Source: JBPCIX01 sp051005875
GTDB lineage: Bacteria; Actinomycetota; CADDZG01; JAHWKV01
NCBI GenBank assembly: GCA_051005875.1
Contig: JBPCIX010000032.1
Location: 1 to 16,743, forward strand
Direction: 5' to 3'
DNA length: 16,743 bases
The stretch's first letter is position 1, and the number at the start of each line of letters is the position of its first letter. The notes under the pieces are model-generated. The model did not search any database and was not told where the DNA came from. It saw only the letters and a program-made list of their open reading frames with translations. Position numbers and translations under genes: made by a program. Shown piece after piece: positions 1 through 6,729 of the stretch.

Positions 1-238
1 TAGTGGTGCCGTGTGTTTTTTGGCCCCCCTCCCACACGTCTGGAGGCGGGCTTCAGCCCCTCCACCCCCCCCCCCCCCCCCCCCCCGCTCGATGAGCCAC
101 TGGCTCTTTACACGCCTGCTCGGTCCCCCAACGGGGCAGCTCTTAAGACCTGCCCATCGGCGGCCGATAACTATGGAAACCGGACGTGTGAATCGCCGGC
201 TATGGGCAGGCGGATGATCCGGACGGGAGGAAGAGAAG
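1..238 (+). promoter_or_regulatory. Structured leader upstream of the CAP-domain gene
   Basis: No coding sequence is supported here. Three foldable elements are visible. First, GGAGG-c-GGGC (42-51) faces GCCC-CTCC (56-63). Second, GAGCC/GGCTC (94-98 with 102-106) forms a tight hairpin. Third is a long stem in which CCTGCCCAT (149-157) plus CGGCG (158-162) pairs with CGCCG (194-198) plus ATGGGCAGG (202-210), enclosing about 31 nt. The third stem ends about 28 nt before the ATG, and a GGGAGG-type ribosome-binding site lies between. The segments GCCACTG (96-102) and AGACCTGCC (146-154) resemble pieces of the cobalamin riboswitch 3' half, but the rest of that consensus is not seen. A structured 5' leader is a fair reading; a named riboswitch class is not supported. 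Confidence 0.4.
65..86. repeat. 22-nt homopolymeric C tract
   Basis: An uninterrupted run of 22 cytosines occurs in the leader of the CAP gene, outside any supported gene. Tracts of this length are unstable in cells and in sequencing, so the true length is uncertain. Its distance from the start codon (about 150 nt) makes direct phase variation of coding frame impossible, but it could alter promoter or leader geometry. Confidence 0.85.
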
Positions 239-1195
239 ATGGGCTGGCGGCGAATCGCAGGAGCTTTTCTTGTACCTTTTTGGATTCTGGCCGTAAGTGC
301 GCCCGCTATTGCGGAAACAACTTGCGTTTATGGGCTTCTTTGCGTCGAGACACCCGCGGTTCAGGCGCCGGTCCTGCCCTCGCCGGAGGCGGTAACCCAA
401 CCCGTCACTAACCTGCTCAGTCCACTTGCTCAGCAGGCGCTCAACACCCCAGTCTCAGTCCTCGAAGCGCAGCTGCTCAACCTGATAAATGTCGACCGAG
501 TCGCCGGTGGGCTGCAGCCGCTGCAGTCAGTGGGATGGGCTCAGTCGGTTGCACGAGGCTTCTCGGAGACCATGAGGGCGGCCGGGACCATCTGGCATAA
601 CCCCGCCTACATGTCGGGCGGCCGCAAGGCAATGGGCGCCGATTTACTGGGCGAGAACGTGGGCTACGATCAGTCAATTCTTATGAATCATGTTGGACTA
701 ATGAACAGCCCGTCTCACCGGGTCAACATAATGGAGGCCCGGTACACGCACGTTGGGATCGGTATCGCAGTCTCGGCCGACGGCTCTAGGGTCTACGTAA
801 CTGAGGATTTCGCACGGATTCCGGGAACTCCGACTGCGGCGGCGCCCGCTGTGGCCAAGCCCGCGGCGGCCAAGCCAGCGTCGGTTAACAGAGCCACGGT
901 GCAGCTAGCGGACGCTCCAACGGTTGCTCAAGCAGCTCCTGCCATCGAAACTCCCACGATCGCCTTGGCGGCCGGCTCGGGGATCGAATCCCGTGGGGCC
1001 TCTGGCGGCGCGCAAGGCACCTCCAAGGCTGCTGACAGCGACCAGATGGCGCCCACAAGCGCCACAGGACCTCTCGGGACAATGATGCCCGGGCTCGCCG
1101 TCGGTGTTGCCCTAGCCGTTCTAAGCTCCTTTGCGGTGGTCCTCAGAAGGGTGGTTGGGCTCCGGGGCTCCCGCGTCGTACATGCTTTCGATTAA
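239..1195 (+). CDS. Secreted CAP/SCP-domain protein with C-terminal membrane anchor
   Basis: This 318-residue protein has a cleavable signal peptide (about residues 1-25, basic MGWRR then a hydrophobic core ending APAIA). A CAP/SCP (YkwD-like) domain follows at about residues 70-195. Family landmarks are WHNP near 120, the GENVGY segment near 140, and NSPSHRVNIM followed by THVGIGI, ending in a strand with VYVTEDF. An Ala/Pro-rich linker (about 196-275) leads to a hydrophobic stretch (about 282-300) followed by Arg residues, so the domain is probably displayed outside the membrane on a tail anchor. The ATG is set by a GGGAGG site about 8 nt upstream. CAP proteins of bacteria are mostly of unknown biochemical role. 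The last 75 bases overlap the 3' end of the convergent acyl-CoA synthetase gene. Confidence 0.85.
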   Translation: MGWRRIAGAFLVPFWILAVSAPAIAETTCVYGLLCVETPAVQAPVLPSPEAVTQPVTNLLSPLAQQALNTPVSVLEAQLLNLINVDRVAGGLQPLQSVGWAQSVARGFSETMRAAGTIWHNPAYMSGGRKAMGADLLGENVGYDQSILMNHVGLMNSPSHRVNIMEARYTHVGIGIAVSADGSRVYVTEDFARIPGTPTAAAPAVAKPAAAKPASVNRATVQLADAPTVAQAAPAIETPTIALAAGSGIESRGASGGAQGTSKAADSDQMAPTSATGPLGTMMPGLAVGVALAVLSSFAVVLRRVVGLRGSRVVHAFD

Positions 1196-2953
1196 GGCGG
1201 CGTGTTTTTCAATAAGCACTTTGCGTTTCACCTTTAGGGTTGGAGTTATTTCTTCGTCTTCCTGAGTAAAATCCCGAGACAAAAGCCGCCATTTCTTGAT
1301 TTGTTCCGCATGCGAAAGGTTTGCATTTACCGCCGCAACAATCTCTTCAACCCGGCTCAATACATCCGGGTTCTCGGAAAGCTCGGCAGGACTGCCGGAA
1401 ACCCCGTGGTCATCCGCCCACTTCACGGCGGCCTCAGCATCAAGCGTCAAAAGAGCCGTCGGGTATGGCCGCCGATCACCAATTACCAGCGCCTGGCCGA
1501 TCAAAGCATCGAGCTTTAATTTGCTTTCTATGGCCTGAGGAGCAATGTATTTGCCGCCGGCGGTCTTGATCAGATCTTTCTTGCGGTCGGTAATTCGAAG
1601 GTATCCGGCGTCATCGAGTTCCCCCACGTCACCTGTCCTCAAAAAGCCTTCGGGGCTCAAGGCCTCCTTGGTCGCCTTTTTGTCTTTGTAATAGCCCTTG
1701 AAGACATTCGGGCCCCGAACCAGAATTTCTCCATCGGGCTCGAATTTCAGTTCCAGCCCTGGAATTGGGGGGCCGACAGCCCCGCTACGAACCTTGCCCG
1801 GCGGTGTTATTGCGGTGGGGGCATTCGTTTCGGTTTGTCCGTAACCTTCCACCAACTCAACTCCAATTGCCCTGATGAAATTGATCACTTCAGGCTCGAT
1901 GGGGGCGCCACCAGTGACCGCCACTCGAACCTCTTGCATGCCGATGCCTTCCCGAAGTTTTGAAAGAACCAGTCGATCAAGCACCCTGCGTTTTAGCTTC
2001 AGCAGGACCGGCGCTTGCCGGCCGGCCTGCTCGAGCCTTATTTGTTCCAGGCCAAGGCCGATCGCCTTTTCAATCAAGTGTCGCTTGGGGTGAGCTTCAA
2101 TCTTCGTCCTCATTCCGGCGTGAAACTTTTCAAACACCCTGGGAACGCCGATGAAGAATGTCGGCTTGCAATCTTTCAAGTTGTCCAGCAATGTGTCGAG
2201 CGACTCAGCGAACCAAACCTCCATGCCAAAGCAAATGCCGCCCCATCCCGAGTTCAACCGCTCGAATATGTGAGACAGGGGAAGATAAGAAAGAACCCTC
2301 TCTTCGCCATCCCGAAGGCCCAGCACCTGGCCCGAGGGCCGCAGTGCGGCAACGAACCCCCCGTGGGTCAGCATTGTTCCTTTAGGTGGACCGGTCGTGC
2401 CCGATGTGTAAACGATCGTAGCCAGATCATCTGGGACAATCGAAACCATGCGCTCGTCGATTTTCTGCGGAGCAGAATCTGCAAAACGCTGGACCTCGGC
2501 GATTGAACTCACCCAGTCGACGGGCTCCAAGGGCTTGTCGAACATGATCACACGCGCTAGGTCGGATAACCGATCCTTAACCTTGATGATCTTATCGAGC
2601 TGCTCCTGGTTCTCGACAAACGCAACTTTCGCCCGGCAATGGTCAAGAATGTAGGCAACTTGGTTGGGCGGGCTTGTTGGGTAGACGGGCACAGTCACGC
2701 CGCCGGCCATCATCGTTGCAATATCGGCCAGGATCCACTCAGGCCGATTTCCCGACAAAAGCGCCACCGGGTCACCCTTTTCAACCCCAAGGGTCATAAG
2801 GCCCCCGGCCAGGTCACGCGCTATCTTGCCCAGTTCCCCGAAGGTCATGGCCTTCCATTCGCTCCCGCGGCGCCACTTCGCTGCAATCAGCTCTGAGCTC
2901 TTCTCGGCCCGGTTAACAAAAATCTCTACAAGTGTGTCGCCCGGAATCGTCAT
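1121..2953 (-). CDS. AMP-forming long-chain acyl-CoA synthetase (FadD15-like)
   Basis: This 610-residue enzyme activates fatty acids to acyl-CoA by way of acyl-AMP, feeding beta-oxidation or lipid synthesis. Adenylate-forming signatures are in order. The phosphate loop YTSGTTGPPKG is at about residues 182-192. The motif GYGQTETNAPT is in the middle. GEILVRGPNVFKGYY, then LRTGDVGELDD and ITDRKKDLIKTAGGKYIAP, mark the hinge and C-terminal lysine region. Length is usual for the FACS/AAE-15 type. The ATG at 2953 is chosen because AAAGGAG lies just upstream; an in-frame extension has no such site. It starts only 10 bases after the stop of the metallophosphoesterase, so the two are probably co-transcribed. 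The C-terminus runs about 15 residues beyond the usual end and overlaps the CAP gene on the opposite strand. Confidence 0.92.
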   Translation of the reverse strand: MTIPGDTLVEIFVNRAEKSSELIAAKWRRGSEWKAMTFGELGKIARDLAGGLMTLGVEKGDPVALLSGNRPEWILADIATMMAGGVTVPVYPTSPPNQVAYILDHCRAKVAFVENQEQLDKIIKVKDRLSDLARVIMFDKPLEPVDWVSSIAEVQRFADSAPQKIDERMVSIVPDDLATIVYTSGTTGPPKGTMLTHGGFVAALRPSGQVLGLRDGEERVLSYLPLSHIFERLNSGWGGICFGMEVWFAESLDTLLDNLKDCKPTFFIGVPRVFEKFHAGMRTKIEAHPKRHLIEKAIGLGLEQIRLEQAGRQAPVLLKLKRRVLDRLVLSKLREGIGMQEVRVAVTGGAPIEPEVINFIRAIGVELVEGYGQTETNAPTAITPPGKVRSGAVGPPIPGLELKFEPDGEILVRGPNVFKGYYKDKKATKEALSPEGFLRTGDVGELDDAGYLRITDRKKDLIKTAGGKYIAPQAIESKLKLDALIGQALVIGDRRPYPTALLTLDAEAAVKWADDHGVSGSPAELSENPDVLSRVEEIVAAVNANLSHAEQIKKWRLLSRDFTQEDEEITPTLKVKRKVLIEKHAALIESMYDAGAPEPNHPSEDHRKGA

Positions 2954-2963
2954 ATCTACTCCT

Positions 2964-3818
2964 TTACAGCCCGGCGGCCAGGCGATTGGAAGAGACAAAA
3001 GAGTCTGTCATGTAAAACGCCTCCCGCGTTAAAGCCCTGGTTTTTCGGCTAAAGATGACTGACAGCTCGCGGCGGCCATCCGGGTAATGCAGGAACACCT
3101 TGATGGTGCTTGCGTCGATCTCAAACTCATTCCACGACGATGGAGTCAGGCCCCGGAGCCGCTTTGTTGCGCAGGTTCCTGAGTTCGCGATCAACATGCC
3201 GTTGACGCCCCAGAAAAATGGCACATGTTTGTGCCCCGACAGCACGAGGTCAATGTCGAGTGTGGACAAATGGCTGAGCAAATCTCCTGCGTCGTGAACA
3301 ATGTTTCGTTCCCGGCCCGTCCCTGGGATTGAAATTAGGTGGTGGTGAATAGCAAATACTTTAATATCGTCGGGGTCTTCGTATTGGGAGACTATCCAAC
3401 GGTACCTGTCCCGGCCCACCCTGCCTTCGTTAACGTCCGGCTCCGATGAGTCCGCCCCCACAACGGTGAATCCGGTCGCATTAAGGCGCTCCGCTCGCTC
3501 AGGCTCAAACATCTGACGGTGTCTAGAAAATCGATTGCCAAAGAATCGTTCGAAGTGCACCCACCCAACATTGCGGGAGTCGTGATTACCCGGAACGATA
3601 ACCTTGGGGGGCTCTATTTGAGCTAAAAGATTGGCAGCCGCCACATATTCGTCTTCGTATCCGGCGGCTGTGAGATCCCCTGCCACTATCACGACCTCGG
3701 GGCGCATTCGGTTAATTCGCTCGATGATCCCGGCCATCACATCATGCTGGAAAGTGGGCTCTCCCGCGTGGAGGTCCGATATTTGAACAATCCTTAGAGG
3801 GATCTCAGAGTAGGCCAT
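2964..3818 (-). CDS. Calcineurin-like metallophosphoesterase
   Basis: This 284-residue predicted cytosolic metallophosphoesterase has all five blocks of the family in order: ISDLH near residue 13-17, GDLT near 47, GNHD near 77, HHH near 160, and GHKH near 197. These supply the ligands of a di-metal centre. The closest general type is the class III cyclic nucleotide phosphodiesterase/Icc-like group, but the substrate cannot be read from sequence. It is the first gene of a pair with the downstream acyl-CoA synthetase. The only visible ribosome-binding site is weak. Three perfect 7-bp repeats occupy the short region between its start and the divergent cyclic-nucleotide-binding-fold gene. Confidence 0.88.
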   Translation of the reverse strand: MAYSEIPLRIVQISDLHAGEPTFQHDVMAGIIERINRMRPEVVIVAGDLTAAGYEDEYVAAANLLAQIEPPKVIVPGNHDSRNVGWVHFERFFGNRFSRHRQMFEPERAERLNATGFTVVGADSSEPDVNEGRVGRDRYRWIVSQYEDPDDIKVFAIHHHLISIPGTGRERNIVHDAGDLLSHLSTLDIDLVLSGHKHVPFFWGVNGMLIANSGTCATKRLRGLTPSSWNEFEIDASTIKVFLHYPDGRRELSVIFSRKTRALTREAFYMTDSFVSSNRLAAGL

Positions 3819-3823
3819 GTTTG

Positions 3824-3844
3824 CTCAAGTCTCAAGTCTCAAGT
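3824..3844. repeat. Three tandem CTCAAGT heptamers between divergent genes
   Basis: Three perfect head-to-tail copies of CTCAAGT (ACTTGAG on the minus strand) sit in the 57-bp gap between two divergent genes. On the minus strand they follow a TACACT box directly, so they would fall in the 5' leader of the phosphoesterase transcript if that box is a -10 element. They could be a repeated operator or slippage. Confidence 0.7.
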
Positions 3845-3875
3845 GTAATGCCGGGTGCAAGTAGGATTGTCCATT

Positions 3876-4313
3876 ATGAAACACCAAGTCCCGCATAGCC
3901 TAGTCCAAAGCCTTATGGCGATTCCCGATTTTGCCACGTTGGACGAGGACACTCTGCTTGCCATGGTCGGCGAGAGCATGAATCTTGTCTGGAAGCAAGG
4001 CAGTACGATATTTCGCAAAGGCGATAGGGGCCACGCCTTATACGTGATGCTCGAGGGCGAATGTTCCATCCACCAGGGCGACCGGCCCGAAGACGGCGAG
4101 GTTGCCCATCCGAAAGCAGGAGATTCGTTCGGGGAAATGTCGCTGTTGTTGAATGCCGTTCACGAGCTCACGGCAACCGCAGTGACCGACTGCGAAATCC
4201 TCGTGTTACTCAAACAAGCCTTTGAAAATCTTTTGGCTGCCTATCCCCAACTCACCGAGCATTTTTCGACCGTGCTGCGCAACCGTGCGCCTGAAATCAG
4301 GCAGCCGGTCTAA
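3876..4313 (+). CDS. Cyclic-nucleotide-binding-fold protein
   Basis: This 145-residue single-domain protein has the CAP_ED/cNMP-binding beta-barrel pattern. It shows GSTIFRKGDRGHALYVMLEGECSI, a conserved early block, then GDSFGEMSLLL, the phosphate-binding cassette start. After GEMSLLLN the expected Arg of a cAMP-binding cassette (as in P-R-T/S-A) is not present; the sequence is AVHELTATA, so cAMP or cGMP binding is doubtful. There is no DNA-binding or effector domain, so it may act as a stand-alone sensor or adaptor. ATG 3876 follows AGGA at a spacing of 9; a GTG at 3855 in frame would add seven residues. The last 17 bases overlap the convergent gene. Confidence 0.8.
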   Translation: MKHQVPHSLVQSLMAIPDFATLDEDTLLAMVGESMNLVWKQGSTIFRKGDRGHALYVMLEGECSIHQGDRPEDGEVAHPKAGDSFGEMSLLLNAVHELTATAVTDCEILVLLKQAFENLLAAYPQLTEHFSTVLRNRAPEIRQPV

Positions 4314-5049
4314 GGCGAGCAGCCTTATTGAACGCCTCGAGCGTCTTTTTCCCGCTCTGGGCCGCTTCGATTTCAAGCTTGTTGAGGTCTTTGCGCAGCG
4401 TTGCCAGAGGCTCCACTAACGGGCTCGTTGCAAGCGAATACACCTGCGAAGCCTCTGCCGGGGTGCGGTAAGTTTTGTTGTTCAGCTCTTTGAAGAATTT
4501 GTCGGTCCTATTGTAAAGACTGTCGTAATCGGGGAATCCCCGGGCAAGCCGGCCGTCGACCTTTGAATACTTGACCTGGGTATTGATTAGGGACTCAAGC
4601 GCGAGATCCAGCGCTTGCGCATACTTGCGGTCGGCACCGCGCCCCAGAGTTGCGTACAACTTTCGAATCTCGGTTCTGCCCTCCGCTGCGACCTTGACAA
4701 TTCGAACCGCTATTTTTGGCAGCATAAGGTTGGCGTCGCGTGCCTCGTTCATCAACTTGGGCCCATCAATCCAGGCCGTCGTCGCCTCGGCAAGTCCAGC
4801 ACCACCGGGCTTGCCGATGAGGTTCAATTCTTTGTCCAGCAGGTCAAAAGCCTTTGAAACCGACGCCCTGGCTGTGTTGGACTCAGCCTGAAGCTTCTTT
4901 AGGAGTTCTGCGTCGGCCTTCAACGCACTATTGAGAGCGGCGCTGCCGCCGCCCCGTCTGCTCGTGCTAAAAACAAATATTCCGGTCGCAACCAGCACCA
5001 CCAAGGCCACAAGGGCGATGGCCAGCGTCGCCGATTTCGCTTTAGTCAG
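4297..5049 (-). CDS. Membrane-anchored helical protein of unknown function
   Basis: I do not recognise the family. The protein has a short basic N-terminus (TKAKS), one hydrophobic segment of about 22 residues (ATLAIALVALVVLVATGIFVF), then about 210 mostly helical, charged residues rich in Lys, Ala and Leu. It is probably exported as an N-terminally anchored extracytoplasmic domain. The first ATG/GTG in frame is GTG 5010, which cuts the membrane segment in half and removes the basic residues. The frame is open up to a TAG at 5050-5052, and the first codon after it is CTG at 5049, preceded by GGTGGG. I therefore prefer a CTG start with moderate confidence. It lies 23 bases after the sepH stop and is probably in the same transcript. 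Confidence 0.6.
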   Translation of the reverse strand: MTKAKSATLAIALVALVVLVATGIFVFSTSRRGGGSAALNSALKADAELLKKLQAESNTARASVSKAFDLLDKELNLIGKPGGAGLAEATTAWIDGPKLMNEARDANLMLPKIAVRIVKVAAEGRTEIRKLYATLGRGADRKYAQALDLALESLINTQVKYSKVDGRLARGFPDYDSLYNRTDKFFKELNNKTYRTPAEASQVYSLATSPLVEPLATLRKDLNKLEIEAAQSGKKTLEAFNKAARLRPAA

Positions 5050-5072
5050 CTAGCCCACCAATCCGTCCAAGC

Positions 5073-5900
5073 TTAAGGGCGGCGACCGGATCGCGCGGAT
5101 GACCGAGCAGGACCCGTCTTTGATTTCAGTGTGGATTTCGATTTCGGCTTGGCCTTGGGTTTGGACTTTGGTTTCGGTTTGGCCTTGGGTTTGGCCTTGG
5201 GTTTCGAAGATGGTTTTGCAGTCCCGCCCCCGGCTGCGAGCAACCTTTTACCTCGGCGCGAATTGTTAGGACGCCACCCTAGATTTTGCCCTACCTCATT
5301 TGCCGCCTCGACGGCGCCACTCTCGGGATCGTACAAATATCGCGCCAGCTTGCGTTTACCGCGTGAGGCGAATTGAAAACTGACATGCCACCGGCCGGAC
5401 CGACGCACGGCCTTCCACGCGTTCTCGTAGGAACCCGGTTCCATCTTTACCCGCTTGTCGGCCAAGTTTTGTTGGATCGCCTGTCCCACCGGGACCATCG
5501 ATGGACCCAGTCTGGCCTTTGTTACCATCCCTGCCTTGACGGAATCGATAACACCCGCCCTCTCTGCGAGGATTGGCGAGGTGAAACGGTGGATCCAAGA
5601 GACGTCTGTTTCGGCCATTTTGGCCACCTGCTCTTCGCTCTTACCTTCTCGAAGCAGAGTTTGGATCTGCTTTGGGCTAAGAACGCTTACCGGCACCGGG
5701 GCGACCTCGGGTTGAGGCGGAGCGGCCAACTCATCGAAGGGCGACTCTTCCTCAACTTCCATTCTTGACACCTCTTCAAGGGTTCCGAGCAACCTATTGT
5801 CGATCGTCAGAATGTATCCACCCCGCTTGGCGCCGCGGCGAGTAGCGAAAATCAAATTTTGTAGATCGGTCGTGAAACCGACAAGGTGAAGCCTGACCAT
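5073..5900 (-). CDS. sepH: SepH-like septation protein (DUF3071 family)
   Basis: This 275-residue protein matches the actinobacterial SepH pattern, which binds FtsZ and promotes Z-ring assembly. The N-terminus (MVRLHLVGFTTDLQNLIFA... YILTIDNRL) leads to a helix-turn-helix-like segment, LSPKQIQTLLREGKSEEQVA followed by RFTSPILAERA (about residues 74-118). A YENAWKAVRRSGRWHVSFQF block and a strand with YDPESGAV complete the domain near 210. The rest is a basic low-complexity tail built of KPKAKPK units, in place of the longer acidic/proline linker of Streptomyces SepH; total length is on the short side. AAGGAG stands about 10 bases before the ATG. It sits between the CxxC mini-protein and a membrane protein on the same strand. 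Confidence 0.8.
   Translation of the reverse strand: MVRLHLVGFTTDLQNLIFATRRGAKRGGYILTIDNRLLGTLEEVSRMEVEEESPFDELAAPPQPEVAPVPVSVLSPKQIQTLLREGKSEEQVAKMAETDVSWIHRFTSPILAERAGVIDSVKAGMVTKARLGPSMVPVGQAIQQNLADKRVKMEPGSYENAWKAVRRSGRWHVSFQFASRGKRKLARYLYDPESGAVEAANEVGQNLGWRPNNSRRGKRLLAAGGGTAKPSSKPKAKPKAKPKPKSKPKAKPKSKSTLKSKTGPARSSARSGRRP
5131..5215. repeat. Degenerate 12-bp repeats encoding the KPKAKPK tail
   Basis: The 3' part of sepH is made of imperfect units of the type TTTGGCCTTGGG (plus-strand sense), which translate on the minus strand as Lys-Pro-Lys-Ala. The nucleotide similarity of adjacent units suggests expansion by slippage, and the copy number is likely to vary among relatives. Confidence 0.6.
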
Positions 5901-5982
5901 TTCTTACGAACTCCTTAGAGCGGGCGCAACTCGCGGAGCGACAGCGCCAGAACAACCAAGAATAAATGATTCAGGCTCCCAA

Positions 5983-6003
5983 CCCTGGGATTCCAGCCCA
6001 GGG
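5983..6003 (-). terminator. Hairpin after the CxxC mini-protein gene
   Basis: CCCTGGG (5983-5989) and CCCAGGG (5997-6003) form a perfect 7-bp stem with a 7-nt loop, located between the stop of the CxxC gene and the start of sepH. No T-run follows on either strand, so it is at best a factor-dependent terminator or an mRNA stabilising element. Confidence 0.3.
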
Positions 6004-6036
6004 GCTATGACTTCACGGATGTTGTCCTTGCCAGCG

Positions 6037-6225
6037 CTAGCTGGCCTTGTGGGTGAACTTCAACAACGGCGCCAGCCCCGCCTGCTGCAGCGACGATATT
6101 GCTGGCTCCTGTTCCGGATCAATGACCAGTGGGGATCCGTCTCGGTGGGAAAGAACCGCCATGACAAAACAATCCTTACAATGCTCGGTTTCGTGCATTT
6201 CGCACTGCTGGCAATCGACAATCAT
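6037..6225 (-). CDS. CxxC zinc-ribbon-like mini-protein
   Basis: This 62-residue cytosolic protein has four cysteines paired as CQQC and CKDC around MHETEH, an arrangement typical of a small metal site, followed by a hydrophobic strand (FVMAVL) and an acidic helix ending SLQQAGLAPLLKF. I recognise the pattern CxxCxM-x-T-x-xCxDC-x-V as one that recurs in small actinobacterial hypothetical proteins, but no function is known to me. TAGGAGGA lies directly before the ATG, which supports a real gene despite the size. It sits upstream of sepH on the same strand, 136 bases apart. Confidence 0.75.
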   Translation of the reverse strand: MIVDCQQCEMHETEHCKDCFVMAVLSHRDGSPLVIDPEQEPAISSLQQAGLAPLLKFTHKAS

Positions 6226-6320
6226 TTGCTCCTCCTATCTCGTGATTAGTGAGGAGAATAAGAACCCGCGCCGACAAAACAGCCCACTTTCCTGCAAAAC
6301 CCTAATAATTTTCTTTTTTG

Positions 6321-6346
6321 CGGGGGCTAATTCCGGGGGCTAATTC
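6321..6346. repeat. 13-bp perfect tandem duplication at a stop codon
   Basis: CGGGGGCTAATTC occurs twice back to back (6321-6333 and 6334-6346). The stop codon of the minus-strand one-TM protein (TAG, 6340-6342) lies in the second copy, and the first copy carries a duplicate TAG just downstream. It has the mark of a recent slippage or short duplication event. Confidence 0.8.
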
Positions 6347-6729
6347 ATCGAGACAAGAACGCCCATTTGCTGAAATTCCTCTACAAAGGCTTCTTTGGAC
6401 ATTCCCGTGAGGGCCGCCAACGAGTCAAGGTCGCGGCTTCGAACAAACATCAGGCTCTCCTGCTCACCGCGTTTCACCTGTATGAAACTGAGGTGTTCGA
6501 CTAAGGGCTTGTAATCGGATGACTTTTGTCTCAGCCGCTCCAAGTCGAAGCCGATCCGGTCCAACCCAGCGGTGCGAACGGCCAGTGCCTTTGGGTCCGG
6601 GTCCGCCCGGCGCTCGCTTTTGGGCGGAAAGTCCTCGCTCGTCACCTGGCGAACCAACAACCACCGCCGTAAGAAAAAACTGCCTGCACTTACTGCGCCA
6701 ATTGCCGCAAACCACCTGAGCGCTGTCAT
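6340..6729 (-). CDS. Single-TM protein of unknown function, coupled to trpD
   Basis: This 129-residue protein has an N-terminal hydrophobic segment (about residues 5-20, FAAIGAVSAGSFF) followed by RRW, then a soluble domain with an RIGFDLERLRQK helix and a C-terminal FVRSRDLDSLAALTGMSKEAFVEEF region that looks helix-turn-helix-like. The start codon overlaps the trpD stop as ATGA, so translation is probably coupled to trpD. I do not recognise a family. The basic residues after the segment suggest that the bulk faces the cytoplasm. Confidence 0.7.
   Translation of the reverse strand: MTALRWFAAIGAVSAGSFFLRRWLLVRQVTSEDFPPKSERRADPDPKALAVRTAGLDRIGFDLERLRQKSSDYKPLVEHLSFIQVKRGEQESLMFVRSRDLDSLAALTGMSKEAFVEEFQQMGVLVSMN

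Noticed and set aside
1..238. Cobalamin, c-di-AMP or c-di-GMP riboswitch
   Set aside because: Only short segments agree with the cobalamin 3' half, and the core consensus of each class is absent.
5073..5900. Ku protein as partner of the polymerase-domain gene
   Set aside because: The Lys-rich tail recalls bacterial Ku, but the N-terminal and HTH-like motifs fit SepH/DUF3071 and not the Ku core.
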